Assembly (NCBI GenBank): GCA_023480885.1
Contig: JAMCWX010000027.1
Coordinates: 1-42,072, forward strand
Direction: 5' to 3'
DNA: 42,072 bases
DNA from: Chloroflexota bacterium
GTDB lineage: Bacteria > Chloroflexota > UBA6077 > FW602-bin22 > JACPRP01
Under the pieces are notes generated by a model that did not search any database, had not been told where the DNA came from, and saw only the letters and a program-made list of their open reading frames with translations. The first letter of the stretch is position 1. Each line of letters starts with the position of its first letter. Below, one piece after another: positions 33,440-41,246 of this stretch. The translations under genes were made by a program, and so were the position numbers.

Positions 33440-34117
33440 CTAGGGATACGATACCGGCTGGATAATGCGCTGCCTTAAGGCGCTGGAAATTGCCTCCGAG
33501 CAGTTCCTCGCTTGCAGCTTCTTGAGTATTCGTGCACGATAGTTCTCAACCGTCTTGGGGCTCAGGCGCAGCTTGCGTCCAATCTCTTTGCTGGTGTATC
33601 CTTGCGCGATGAATCGCAGAACGTCTTTCTCTCGATCCGTGAGCCCATCACCTGGCGCGAAACGCTCGCGACGTTCGCGCAACGATTCGATTACAGCCTT
33701 GGTCGCAGCGGGGTCGAGAAAGCACTGGCCATTGGACACCGTCCTGATGGCCAGAACCAGATCGTCTACCACAGACTGTTTGAACAGATAGCCCGCGGCG
33801 CCCGCGTCGAGCATTCCCAGCACGTACTGGTCGTCCGCGAACAGCGTGAATGCTAGAACGCTTACGTCAGGATTGTTCACCCTCAACTTGCGGGTCGCCT
33901 CGATGCTGCCCACGCCTGGCAGGCCCACTCCCATCAGGACGACGTTGGGCCTGGTTTCCTCGAGCAGTTCGATTGCCTCCTCGCCGCTGCCGACGCTGCC
34001 GACGACCCTGATATCGGGTTCTCTCTGCAGCAGCGTGCAAACCCCTTCACGAACGATGGCGTGCTGCTCGACTACCAGGACGCGGATGCTCTCCTGCGCG
34101 TTTGGGGAGCCTTCCAT
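33440..34117 (-). CDS. NarL/LuxR-type response regulator with degenerate receiver
   Basis: A 225-residue regulator with a receiver domain (residues 10-128) and a C-terminal LuxR-type helix-turn-helix (LTDREKDVLRFIAQGYTSKEIGRKLRLSPKTVENYRARILKKLQ, about 160-205). The acidic pair is E17-Q18 instead of D-D, and the phospho-acceptor position 63 is glycine (VVLMGVGLPG) where the two neighbouring paralogues have aspartate. The codon is GGA. The lysine in LFKQSV remains. It therefore cannot be activated by the usual phosphorylation, but the DNA-binding domain is intact. AAGGA lies nine bases before the ATG. It is the most distal of three tandem paralogues. Confidence 0.9.
   Translation of the reverse strand: MEGSPNAQESIRVLVVEQHAIVREGVCTLLQREPDIRVVGSVGSGEEAIELLEETRPNVVLMGVGLPGVGSIEATRKLRVNNPDVSVLAFTLFADDQYVLGMLDAGAAGYLFKQSVVDDLVLAIRTVSNGQCFLDPAATKAVIESLRERRERFAPGDGLTDREKDVLRFIAQGYTSKEIGRKLRLSPKTVENYRARILKKLQARNCSEAISSALRQRIIQPVSYP
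33711..33853 (-). repeat. 143-bp identical tract shared by two response-regulator genes
   Basis: Bases 33711-33853 are identical to 34478-34620, covering the end of the receiver domain and the linker of both genes, while flanking parts differ. This suggests recent duplication or gene conversion. Confidence 0.85.
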
Positions 34118-34200
34118 CAGTCGTATCCTTCAGGTACTGTTTCCCGCGACACTCTTATCTCGCCATGGCTCGAATGATTTCCGCGATCGAATGATGCGTG

Positions 34201-34884
34201 CTACGGGGCTTTGCACAATGGTGACTCGATTATGCCCTGGGCTATGGCACGCGAAACTGCCTCGTAGCAGTTCCTCGCCTGCAGCTTTTCGAGTATTCGC
34301 GCTCGATAGTTCTCGACCGTTTTGTGGCTCAGGAACAGTATTTGTCCGATCTCTTTGCTAGTGCAGCCTTGCCCAACGAGCTTGAGGATGTCTTTCTCTC
34401 GATCCGTAAGCCCATCGCCTGGCGCGAAACGCTCGTGACGTGCGCGCAACGATTCGATCACGATCCTGGTTGCAGAAGGGTCGAGAAAGCACTGGCCATT
34501 GGACACCGTCCTGATGGCCAGAACCAGATCGTCTACCACAGACTGTTTGAACAGATAGCCCGCGGCGCCCGCGTCGAGCATTCCCAGCACGTACTGGTCG
34601 TCCGCGAACAGCGTGAATGCCAGTACGTTTACGCCAGGATTATCCTCCCTAAGCTTGCGGGTCGCCTCCACGCCGCTTATGCCTGGTAATCCCACGTCCA
34701 TAAGAACCACGTCCGCTTTCGTAACCTCGAGCAGTTCGATTGCCTCCTCGCCGCTGCCAACGCTGCCGACGACCCTGATATCGGGTTCCCTTTGCAGCAG
34801 AGTGCAGACTCCCTCGCGGATGATGGCCTGGTCCTCTACTACGAGGACGCGTATGCTGCTTTGTAGCCCCTGCTGACTTGTCAC
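34201..34884 (-). CDS. NarL/LuxR-type response regulator
   Basis: A 227-residue regulator with intact receiver: E17-D18, phospho-acceptor D63 (VVLMDVGLPG), the T in AFTLF and K in LFKQSV. A LuxR-type helix-turn-helix follows (LTDREKDILKLVGQGCTSKEIGQILFLSHKTVENYRARIL). It shares a tract of 143 identical bases with the downstream paralogue. The start is a GTG with only a weak AGGA site. Likely phosphorylated by the kinase encoded upstream. Confidence 0.92.
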   Translation of the reverse strand: MTSQQGLQSSIRVLVVEDQAIIREGVCTLLQREPDIRVVGSVGSGEEAIELLEVTKADVVLMDVGLPGISGVEATRKLREDNPGVNVLAFTLFADDQYVLGMLDAGAAGYLFKQSVVDDLVLAIRTVSNGQCFLDPSATRIVIESLRARHERFAPGDGLTDREKDILKLVGQGCTSKEIGQILFLSHKTVENYRARILEKLQARNCYEAVSRAIAQGIIESPLCKAP

Positions 34885-35078
34885 GGCCTGTGTCCTGGAT
34901 GAATACCTTTGCGTAAACCGTCGCGCATCGTAGTCGTTTTACTTAACGATATCAGATGAACCTGGCATTGTAATGGGTGTTTGCTCGCCAGTTCGCACAG
35001 GGAATTCACCTATCTTGCCATAGAGGGTTATTCTCAGGGGACTGTTCCCTTGCCACGGGGAAAGATCTGAAGCCTGCT

Positions 35079-35102
35079 AGAGACGCGAGATCTCGCGTCT
35101 CT
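35079..35102. repeat. 24-bp perfect palindrome
   Basis: AGAGACGCGAGA followed by its exact complement TCTCGCGTCTCT. It lies in the 277-bp gap between two response-regulator genes and could be a dyad operator or an intergenic palindromic repeat like 12487-12519. Confidence 0.6.
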
Positions 35103-35161
35103 GCGACGCCTGTTATGCCGACCAAGCACGTTTCAGTGTATGCGCCGTTCTATTTTGATGG

Positions 35162-35833
35162 CTACGATGCCACCTCGATTATGCCTTGCTTTATGGCGCT
35201 GGAAACTGCCTCGTAGCAGTTCCTTGTTTGCAACTTCTCCATGATTCGCGCGCGATAGTTCTCGACCGTTTTCGGGCTCAACGACAGCTTAGTGCCAATC
35301 TCTTTTGTAGTCCGTCCCTGTCCGATGAGCCGGAGGATACCCTTTTCGCGCTCTGTAAGCGCTGGGCCAGAGGAGGGCTGCTGGCGATGCCTGAGCCTCG
35401 ATTCGATGACCATCTTGGTGACAGCGGGATCGAGAAAATACTGGCCCGCGGCCAATGCTCTAGTAGCTTGAATGAGATCGCTCACCACCGATTGCTTCAA
35501 CAGGTAGCCCGCCGCGCCAGCGTCTAGCATGCCAAGCAAGTACTGATCGTCCGCGTACATGGTCAACGCCAGTACGTGAACGTTCGGGTTGCTTCCCTTG
35601 ATTCTGCGAGTGGCTTCTATGCCGCTTATGCCAGGCAGCCCTACGTCCATGATGACGACATCGGCGCCGTTCGCCTGTAGGAACTCCGTAGCTGCCTCGC
35701 CACTGTCGACGCTGCCGACGACCTCCAAATATGGTTCTCTTTCCAGCAAGACACAGATGCCCTCACGGACAATAGAGTGGTCGTCGACTACAAGCACTCG
35801 TGTGCGGGCCTGTGATCTATTCTTTCTGCCCAT
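35162..35833 (-). CDS. NarL/LuxR-type response regulator
   Basis: A 223-residue regulator with canonical receiver residues D17-D18 and D63 (VVIMDVGLPG), and K in LLKQSV, then a LuxR-type helix-turn-helix (LTEREKGILRLIGQGRTTKEIGTKLSLSPKTVENYRARIMEKLQ). It is the most diverged and probably ancestral copy of the three. Its ATG lies inside the end of the histidine kinase gene (17-bp overlap), so the two form a coupled two-component pair. Confidence 0.93.
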   Translation of the reverse strand: MGRKNRSQARTRVLVVDDHSIVREGICVLLEREPYLEVVGSVDSGEAATEFLQANGADVVIMDVGLPGISGIEATRRIKGSNPNVHVLALTMYADDQYLLGMLDAGAAGYLLKQSVVSDLIQATRALAAGQYFLDPAVTKMVIESRLRHRQQPSSGPALTEREKGILRLIGQGRTTKEIGTKLSLSPKTVENYRARIMEKLQTRNCYEAVSSAIKQGIIEVAS

Positions 35834-36695
35834 TGCTCACATCCTCGATCGGAATTCTGGCTCGAATAACCGCGCCTGAGTTAGGCATCGATATCACGCT
35901 CAGTTCACCGCCGAGAGCGGTCGCTCGTTGAAACATGCCACACAGTCCCAGTTTGGGCCGCCCAGTGTTTTCGCGAGAGATATTGCCAGGCTCAAAGCCG
36001 ATTCCATCGTCTGCAATTTCCAGTTCAGCATACTCGTTCGAGAAGGTCAGGCGAACGCTCACTATATCCGCTCGAGAATGTTTACGTGCGTTGGCAACTG
36101 CCTCCTGGACGATCCGGAATATCGCTAGCTCGGTGGCCGGGCTCAGCTTCCGTGGGGGGGCTTGGAGGTCGACCTGCAGCTCGGTTGAGCCCAGGCCAGC
36201 GAATCTATTGGCGTAGCTTCGTAGAGCTGGGAGCAGTCCAAGATCGTCAAGCAGCCGCGGCCGCAGATTGAATGCCAGGCGGTGCAGCGCCTCAGCGCAA
36301 TCGTTCAGCGCCTGTCTTGCTTGGTCGAGCATCTCACGCGCGGCGAATTGTTGAGGTATGTTCGCGATAGCTTGATCCAGGCGGAAGACAGCGAATACCA
36401 GAAACTGGGAAGCTTCGTCGTGCACTTCGCGCGCGATCTTCCCGCGCTCTTCTTCGAGGATGGCGATCAGCTTCTCAATGTGCCGCGCTTGCGCGGCGTT
36501 AGCCGTCCCGCTCAAGAAACGTGTTTCTTGGCGCTCCCCGTGAGGCTCCGCTCCGCTCTGCCGCAGCGAAGCTGCCTTCTCGCCACCCTGCCTCTTGTCC
36601 ACAACCGAAACCCAATCTCCCACCACGAAAAACAATTCCCTTCCCTCCCCCGACGGAAGCAATCGCTTTTCTTCTCTCAGAGAGGCGCAAAACAA
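35817..36695 (-). CDS. Histidine kinase, DegS/NarX (HisKA_3) type
   Basis: A 292-residue cytosolic kinase. Residues 75-150 are the dimerisation and phospho-acceptor domain with H92 in AREVHDEASQFL; then a HATPase domain with NARKHSRAD (N-box), ADDGIGF (G1) and LGLCGMFQRA (G2). The first 70 residues carry no recognisable sensor and no membrane segment, so the input is unknown. The start is uncertain; TTG at 36695 is used, with AAAGGAG 12 bases upstream. It overlaps the first response-regulator gene by 17 bp. It could phosphorylate both intact regulators downstream. Confidence 0.87.
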   Translation of the reverse strand: MFCASLREEKRLLPSGEGRELFFVVGDWVSVVDKRQGGEKAASLRQSGAEPHGERQETRFLSGTANAAQARHIEKLIAILEEERGKIAREVHDEASQFLVFAVFRLDQAIANIPQQFAAREMLDQARQALNDCAEALHRLAFNLRPRLLDDLGLLPALRSYANRFAGLGSTELQVDLQAPPRKLSPATELAIFRIVQEAVANARKHSRADIVSVRLTFSNEYAELEIADDGIGFEPGNISRENTGRPKLGLCGMFQRATALGGELSVISMPNSGAVIRARIPIEDVSNGQKE

Positions 36696-36890
36696 ACAAT
36701 AGTTAGCGCTCCTTTAGAGGTTGCTCTTCAAAACCTTGTCACAGTTCAACTTGGAAGAATGTCTCTTGGTAGTATGCCTGCGCTCAATCAATTATAACAT
36801 TGATATCGGTAGTCGACGGATTACAGATTGTTAATGATCGCTGTCGATTCTTAACAATCCTAAATCAGCGTTTTGTTCCGGTTGCCCTGC

Positions 36891-36918
36891 TTGACACAGA
36901 GGGAAAACATGGTATGAT
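36891..36918 (+). promoter_or_regulatory. Sigma-70-type promoter
   Basis: TTGACA at 36891-36896 and TATGAT at 36913-36918 with a 16-bp spacer, about 105 bases upstream of the zinc-ribbon gene at 37030. It is the only clear signal in the 334-bp gap after the kinase gene. Confidence 0.55.
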
Positions 36919-37029
36919 TGCTCAGTCGCTAGCTGGCAGCCTGTACGGCGGTCATTCCAGGGGTGGCCAGGGCTGGCCAGCTCTAGCAGCGCCGATTCAT
37001 TCCAAAGTCGTAATTTGGTAGGAGGAAGA

Positions 37030-37176
37030 ATGGAAGCTTATTGCGTCAAGTGTAAGGCCAAGCGCGAAATGAAGAATCCACAGCAGGTGACGATGAAGAC
37101 TGGCCGCCCTGCCACATCCGGCACTTGCCCCGTCTGTGGCACCAAGATGTTCCGCATCGGCGGAGGAGCCAAGTAG
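37030..37176 (+). CDS. DUF5679 zinc-ribbon mini-protein
   Basis: A 48-residue protein, MEAYCVKCKAKREM at the N-terminus and GTCPVCGTKMFRIG near the end. The two CxxC pairs (C5-C8 and C33-C36) form a likely zinc ribbon, as in the DUF5679 family, which is common in Chloroflexota and actinobacteria and has no known role. GGAGG at 37021-37025, just before the ATG, and a promoter 105 bases upstream support expression as a single gene. Confidence 0.85.
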   Translation: MEAYCVKCKAKREMKNPQQVTMKTGRPATSGTCPVCGTKMFRIGGGAK

Positions 37177-37350
37177 CGGAACCCGTCACCTCAAGCCATC
37201 AGGGCGTTATAGTCGCCGGACTCTGAGCTCTTCCGCTCGCGTCCCGGCAGGCATGGCATTGCCAATCTCGCCATCTTTGGCATTATCCTTGCACGTAGTT
37301 TGCCAGCGGTAACCTCGTTTGGCTCGGCACAGCCGCAAGGAGGTAATGCA

Positions 37351-37962
37351 ATGAGATGGTTCTTGTCAATGGCAATGATGGCGCTTCTCGTATCGTGCTC
37401 GTCGGAACCGGTGGATCCCACTCCAGTTGAAATACCCGTCGCCACGTCGACGCCGCGGCCAACGCCAACCACTGCGCCGCCTCACGGAACTCGGCCCACG
37501 CGGCGGCCGACGAGCACGCCAGTCAAGCCACAGGAGTCCTCCGCTCCTGAGGCAATATCCACAACCGCTCCCTCAACGCCATTGCCGACGGCTGCCAGGC
37601 CGACAGCATCGCCAACACAGGCCCTGACGACCACCACGCGGACTCCAGTCAGACCGACAGGTGTCACGTCGACGGCGACCCCCGCGACGCCGACGAATGC
37701 TTCGTCGACGGCAACGTCAGGAGCGCCGACAAATGCTACTTCGACGGCAACGCCAGCGTGGACCGCCACCCCCGCACCTTCTCAGGCGCAATCGACCCAG
37801 ACACCCGCTACAGCGGGTACTCCGCAATCGACTCTGACGCCCGGTGCGGTGAGTACGCCACCGCCAACTCCAACCGTTCAGCCGACGATCACCCCGTCGC
37901 CCACACAAACAGCGGTCCCAAGACGTTCCTATTCGGGTTCACGCCCTGGTGGGTCTGAATAA
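37351..37962 (+). CDS. Thr/Pro-rich low-complexity lipoprotein
   Basis: ATG at 37351 follows AAGGAGG (37337-37343) by seven bases and opens a lipoprotein signal, MRWFLSMAMMALLVSC with lipobox LVSC. The rest of the 203-residue protein is nearly all Thr, Pro, Ala and Ser, rich in TPxPT and ATPTN patterns, and ends RRSYSGSRPGGSE without a folded domain. It should be lipid-anchored and extended on the outer surface, possibly as a glycosylated stalk. Such linkers usually precede a functional domain, so a lost C-terminal domain is possible but not visible in the following bases. Confidence 0.75.
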   Translation: MRWFLSMAMMALLVSCSSEPVDPTPVEIPVATSTPRPTPTTAPPHGTRPTRRPTSTPVKPQESSAPEAISTTAPSTPLPTAARPTASPTQALTTTTRTPVRPTGVTSTATPATPTNASSTATSGAPTNATSTATPAWTATPAPSQAQSTQTPATAGTPQSTLTPGAVSTPPPTPTVQPTITPSPTQTAVPRRSYSGSRPGGSE

Positions 37963-38031
37963 TCTCATTTTTCGGGCTAACCTGTGCTATGATGACAGTG
38001 AAGATCGTGGTGGTAGAAGGGAGGCTTCTCG

Positions 38032-38964
38032 ATGTGGAGATCGGCTGTTCTGGCGTTGTCTACGAACCGGGCCATGCGTCAGATTGCGACGCGTAATGGC
38101 CTTGGGAAAAGGATGGCATCACGCTTCGTCGCGGGCGAGACTATTGACGAGGCCATCGCCGTTGCCGAAGACCTCAACCAGCGTGGTGCCACGGGCGAGC
38201 TCGACTATTTGGGAGAGCACGTAACAGACGAAGGGCAGGCCGTCCTGGCCGTGAAAACGTATCTGGACACGCTGGACCGCATAGCCAACACCCGCGTCGA
38301 TGCCCACGTGTCCCTGAAGCTGTCGCAAATGGGGCAGGAACTGGGTGACGAGTTGTGCTACGACAACTCCCGGAAGTTGCTTGAGCGGGCAGCCGAGTAT
38401 GCCAATTTCGTCTGGCTGGATATGGAGGGTTCGTATTCTACCGAACGCACTATCCAGCTCTACAAAAAGCTTCGTGCTGAGTACGAAAACGTGGGCATCG
38501 CTCTTCAGGCCTACCTATATAGAAGCAAGGCAGATGTGGAGGAAATCCTCTCCATAGGAGGAACCGTGCGCCTGTGCAAGGGAGCATACAGCGAGCCGCC
38601 AGAGATAGCCTTCCCGCACAAAGTTGAGGTCGACCGCAACTACAAGGTCCTCGCCGAGGCGCTAATCTCCAGCGGCCGCTATCACGCCATTGCCACTCAC
38701 GACGACAAGATGATCCAGCACGCCACCAGGTTTGCGAAAGCCAGGGGCGCAGATAGCCAGGCATTCGAATTCCAGATGCTGTATGGGATCAGGCGAGACC
38801 TGCAGGCGCGACTATTGCGAGATGGCCGCCGACTGCGAATCTATGTGCCATTCGGAGAACAGTGGTTCCCCTACTTCATGCGTCGGCTGGCCGAGCGTCC
38901 CGCGAATACACTGTTCCTCGCCAGCAGCATCGTCGCCGAGGCAGGCTCCAGAAACCGCGGCTAA
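38032..38964 (+). CDS. Proline dehydrogenase
   Basis: A 310-residue monofunctional FAD-dependent proline dehydrogenase, which oxidises proline to pyrroline-5-carboxylate and passes electrons to the membrane quinone pool. It shows the family TIM-barrel landmarks VSLKLSQMGQELGDE, FVWLDMEGS, GIALQAYLYRSKADV, VRLCKGAYSEP, AIATHD, FEFQMLYGIR and the proline-binding RIYVPFGEQWFPYFMRRLAERPAN. AGGGAGG precedes the ATG and a possible TATGAT -10 box lies at 37987-37992. Neighbours do not include a P5C dehydrogenase. Confidence 0.94.
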   Translation: MWRSAVLALSTNRAMRQIATRNGLGKRMASRFVAGETIDEAIAVAEDLNQRGATGELDYLGEHVTDEGQAVLAVKTYLDTLDRIANTRVDAHVSLKLSQMGQELGDELCYDNSRKLLERAAEYANFVWLDMEGSYSTERTIQLYKKLRAEYENVGIALQAYLYRSKADVEEILSIGGTVRLCKGAYSEPPEIAFPHKVEVDRNYKVLAEALISSGRYHAIATHDDKMIQHATRFAKARGADSQAFEFQMLYGIRRDLQARLLRDGRRLRIYVPFGEQWFPYFMRRLAERPANTLFLASSIVAEAGSRNRG

Positions 38965-39003
38965 CCGTGCTTTTCGTCGTACACAATATCACCACTGCTG
39001 AAC

Positions 39004-39033
39004 TTGGCGCACTCGTTAAATGTATAGTATAAT
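39004..39033 (+). promoter_or_regulatory. Possible promoter of the cytochrome c gene
   Basis: TATAAT at 39028-39033 with a weak -35 TTGGCG at 39004-39009, spacer 18 bp. It lies in the 290-bp gap before the cytochrome gene. A hairpin GCGAAGC/GCTTCGC lies in the leader at 39133-39149. Confidence 0.35.
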
Positions 39034-39254
39034 CGCCCTGTTTTTCTAGAGGGGTGGCGCTCCGAAGCGTCACTCAAGCTCAGTGCCGTGCGCGCTTGCA
39101 GAGCAGTCTGAAGGAGGTGATGAAGAAGCAGCGCGAAGCTGAGCTTCGCCCGACGACGATGTTTCGGGGGCGATATTGTTCATGGAGCAATGTGCAAGCC
39201 TGCAACGGTGAGGCAAACAGAGCACAACAATTGAGGAGGATTAAGGAGGAGGAA

Positions 39255-39710
39255 ATGAGACGTAGATTATATCTGATGACCAGTGTACTTGCGATAGCGA
39301 GCTTTTCCCTGCTGTTCGCGGCGGGTTGCGCCAGCACGCCAGCGTCAACGCCACAGCCAGCGAGTCCTTCGCCGACGACGAAGCCGGCTGCCAAGCCAAC
39401 CACCGCGGCTGCGGTCACGCCTGCCGCGGCGTCTGCCAATGGCGAGCAACTCTACAAGGCCAATTGCGCCGCCTGCCACGGGGCAAATGGTGCGGGGGGC
39501 ACCAAGATAGGGAAGGCTACAGCAGCCGACCTACGCCAGCCGAAGCTGGAACCTGGCTACCACAACGATACCACGCTGCTGCGTCGCGCTATTGTCGAAG
39601 GCAAAGACGAGAAGGGGGGAGACCTGGACGAGGCCATGCCACGCTTCAAGGGCAAGCTGTCTGACAGCAACGTGGATGCGATCGTCACCTACCTCAAGAC
39701 CCTACGCTAG
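39255..39710 (+). CDS. Lipoprotein cytochrome c
   Basis: A 151-residue protein. A lipoprotein signal ends at FAAGC, followed by a Pro/Thr/Ala tether and a class I cytochrome c domain with CAACH heme-binding motif (NCAACHGANGAGG) and a distal methionine in AMPRFKGKLSD. It is an exported, membrane-anchored single-heme electron carrier. GGAGGAGG at 39245-39252 fixes the ATG at 39255; the open frame upstream is not protein-like. A stable hairpin follows the stop. Confidence 0.92.
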   Translation: MRRRLYLMTSVLAIASFSLLFAAGCASTPASTPQPASPSPTTKPAAKPTTAAAVTPAAASANGEQLYKANCAACHGANGAGGTKIGKATAADLRQPKLEPGYHNDTTLLRRAIVEGKDEKGGDLDEAMPRFKGKLSDSNVDAIVTYLKTLR

Positions 39711-39722
39711 CAAAAACGACTA

Positions 39723-39764
39723 GTAGGGGCGCTCTCCCACGCTCAATCGTGGGATGGGCGCCCC
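39723..39764 (+). repeat. GTAGGGGCG-type hairpin after the cytochrome gene
   Basis: GTAGGGGCGCTCTCCCACG followed by CTCAAT and CGTGGGATGGGCGCCCC folds as a long imperfect hairpin 12 bases after the cytochrome stop. It is a longer variant of the repeat family at 1514 and may end transcription. Confidence 0.6.
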
Positions 39765-40043
39765 AAAAAGCATTGGAGCCCTGCCCTTCGTTGCTGCTAG
39801 ACCTCCCCCTTCCCCTGACAATGAACCCACAAAGGTATCTATTGACCATGACCACCTTGTTGCTCTTGCAGAGGCACACAGGCTCCGCCTACCGGGCTCA
39901 GTTTGAGCGGCTGCCACGGCTGCTCCGCCGCTGCCTGGCGTACCTACGCGATTCATGAGAAGCTCACGAAGTCGCCTGTTGTTGACATTCTGAAACCTAT
40001 CGACTACATAAAGGCAAACAGACGACAGGGAGGTGAAAACGTC
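39765..40043. other. Non-coding stretch before the mobile remnants
   Basis: About 280 bases with no gene that I can support. A promoter-like pair is near its end at 39982-40010. Confidence 0.4.
39982..40010 (+). promoter_or_regulatory. Promoter-like pair upstream of the HTH fragment
   Basis: TTGACA at 39982-39987 and TACATA at 40005-40010 with a 17-bp spacer, 33 bases upstream of the GTG at 40044. Confidence 0.4.
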
Positions 40044-40184
40044 GTGAGCGAACCAGCAGACCTGATTCCGCTTGAAAAAGTCGCTGAGCAGCTAGGAGTC
40101 AGTCGGGCAACAATGTGGCGCCGGGTGCGCGAACTTCGAATAGCTGTGTACACGAGCCCTCTTGATAACTCGCAACGGTTTTGA
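40044..40184 (+). pseudogene. Truncated MerR/excisionase-like HTH protein
   Basis: GTG at 40044 opens 46 residues: SEPADLIPLEKVAEQLGVSRATMWRRVRELRIAVYTSPLDNSQRF, then TGA. The LEKVAEQLGVSRATMWRRVREL part is a typical HTH of excisionase-type proteins, which normally continue past a final wing such as QRFV followed by another helix. Here a stop comes right after F. An inserted base near the T-run (40182) would extend the frame, so a frameshift is one explanation. GGGAGG lies 12-17 bases upstream. It is probably a remnant of the element that carried the integrase. Confidence 0.6.
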
Positions 40185-40308
40185 AGACGGTTGTTAGAAG
40201 TCACCCCTACTACATCTAGTAGTAACCACCCATTTATGCCACAACCCCTTGTGCTAATGTGATACGTACAGCACCGGTACAACATCGCCAGGGTAAGGGA
40301 GGAGAGAG

Positions 40309-40851
40309 ATGTCCCACAGGAGCCCTGGCGATAGCTCTATCGTCCAACGACCCAATGGCACGTATCAAGTCAGTCTACAAATCAGTGGCAGGCGGAAGAC
40401 GCTGTACGCCAGGTCGGAGCGTGAGGCGAAGAAGAAGCTGCGTGAGCTACAAGCCCAAGTCCAAAACGGCACATTGCCACAAGAAGGCGTCCATGCTTTG
40501 CGACGTCAGAAGGTGCAACAGAATGAATGGCGTCTTAAGTCGGGAGAGAACTGGCAGAACACAGGATATGTCTTCACGATCGGCGAGGGAAGGCCACTGT
40601 ATCAGTATCACATTCAACACCTAATGCGTGACCAATGTCACAAACTGGGGCTGCCAGCGCTTGGCCCACACGGATTGCGGCACCTTCACGCTAGTTTGTT
40701 GTTGTCTGAAGGACTGCCGCTCACCGACGTATCGGCAAGGCTGGGACACGCCAATGCCAACATCACGGCGGGTATCTACGCTCACGTGATACCAGGAAGG
40801 GATATCGAGGCGGCGAGGTCGATGGAGAGCGTGCTCAGGCAGAGAGACTGA
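40309..40851 (+). pseudogene. Tyrosine recombinase (integrase) with internal deletion
   Basis: The 180-residue product joins the N-terminal arm-binding segment of phage-type integrases (SIVQRPNGTYQVSLQISGRRKTLYARSEREAKKKL) directly to the C-terminal end of a catalytic domain. HGLRH, LGHAN and the IYAHV tyrosine are present. Missing are the whole core-binding SAM-like domain and the first catalytic arginine region, together about 150 residues; the junction is near residue 60 (LPQEG to VHALRRQ). The frame stays open through the junction. The enzyme should be inactive. AGGGAGGAGA precedes the ATG. It marks an integrated element that has decayed. Confidence 0.75.
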
Positions 40852-40866
40852 CTAGGTTACTACCAT

Positions 40867-40888
40867 TGATATACCATTTGTGATATAC
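40867..40888 (+). promoter_or_regulatory. Direct repeat upstream of the toxin gene, possible operator
   Basis: TGATATAC occurs at 40867-40874 and 40881-40888, spaced 14 bases start to start, immediately before the toxin GTG at 40896. A helix-turn-helix antitoxin encoded in the operon could bind it. The second copy may also serve as a -10 box. Confidence 0.35.
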
Positions 40889-40895
40889 TGAAGCC

Positions 40896-41246
40896 GTGAA
40901 TGAATGGAGTCTAGTCTTCTACGAAACAGCAAACGGCCGTCGCCCTGTAGAGGAGTATCTTGACAGTCTTAGTGGTGAGGAAGCGGCCAAAGTCAGGTTT
41001 GACCTAGATTTACTCAAGAGTTACGGCCTGCTATTGGGCGCACCGTACGTACGAAGTATTGGTGGCAAGTTGTGGGAACTGCGAACTAGAGGGCAAGCGC
41101 AACATCGAGTGTTTTACTTTGCGGCATCTGGCAAGCTGCTAGTGCTGTTGCACGCTTTCACAAAGAAAGCACGGAAGACGCCAACACGTGAAATTGAGAT
41201 AGCTAGGCGGAGAATGGAGGATTACCAAAGGAGGGTAAGCCGATGA
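40896..41246 (+). CDS. higB: HigB/RelE-type toxin (Gp49-like family)
   Basis: A 116-residue toxin of the phage-derived Gp49-like group. It shows WSLVFYETANGRRPVEEYLDSL, SYGLLLGAPYVRSIGGKLWELRTRG and QHRVFYFAASGKLLVLLHAFTKKARKTPTREIEIARRR, where the basic and aromatic residues near the end make the mRNA-cleavage site of this fold. Such proteins cut mRNA on the ribosome and stop translation. The stop TGA overlaps the antitoxin ATG (ATGA). The start is a GTG. Confidence 0.9.
   Translation: MNEWSLVFYETANGRRPVEEYLDSLSGEEAAKVRFDLDLLKSYGLLLGAPYVRSIGGKLWELRTRGQAQHRVFYFAASGKLLVLLHAFTKKARKTPTREIEIARRRMEDYQRRVSR

Noticed and set aside
34885-35161. Small open frames between the second and third response-regulator genes
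   Set aside because: They lack ribosome-binding sites and motifs and run through the 24-bp palindrome.
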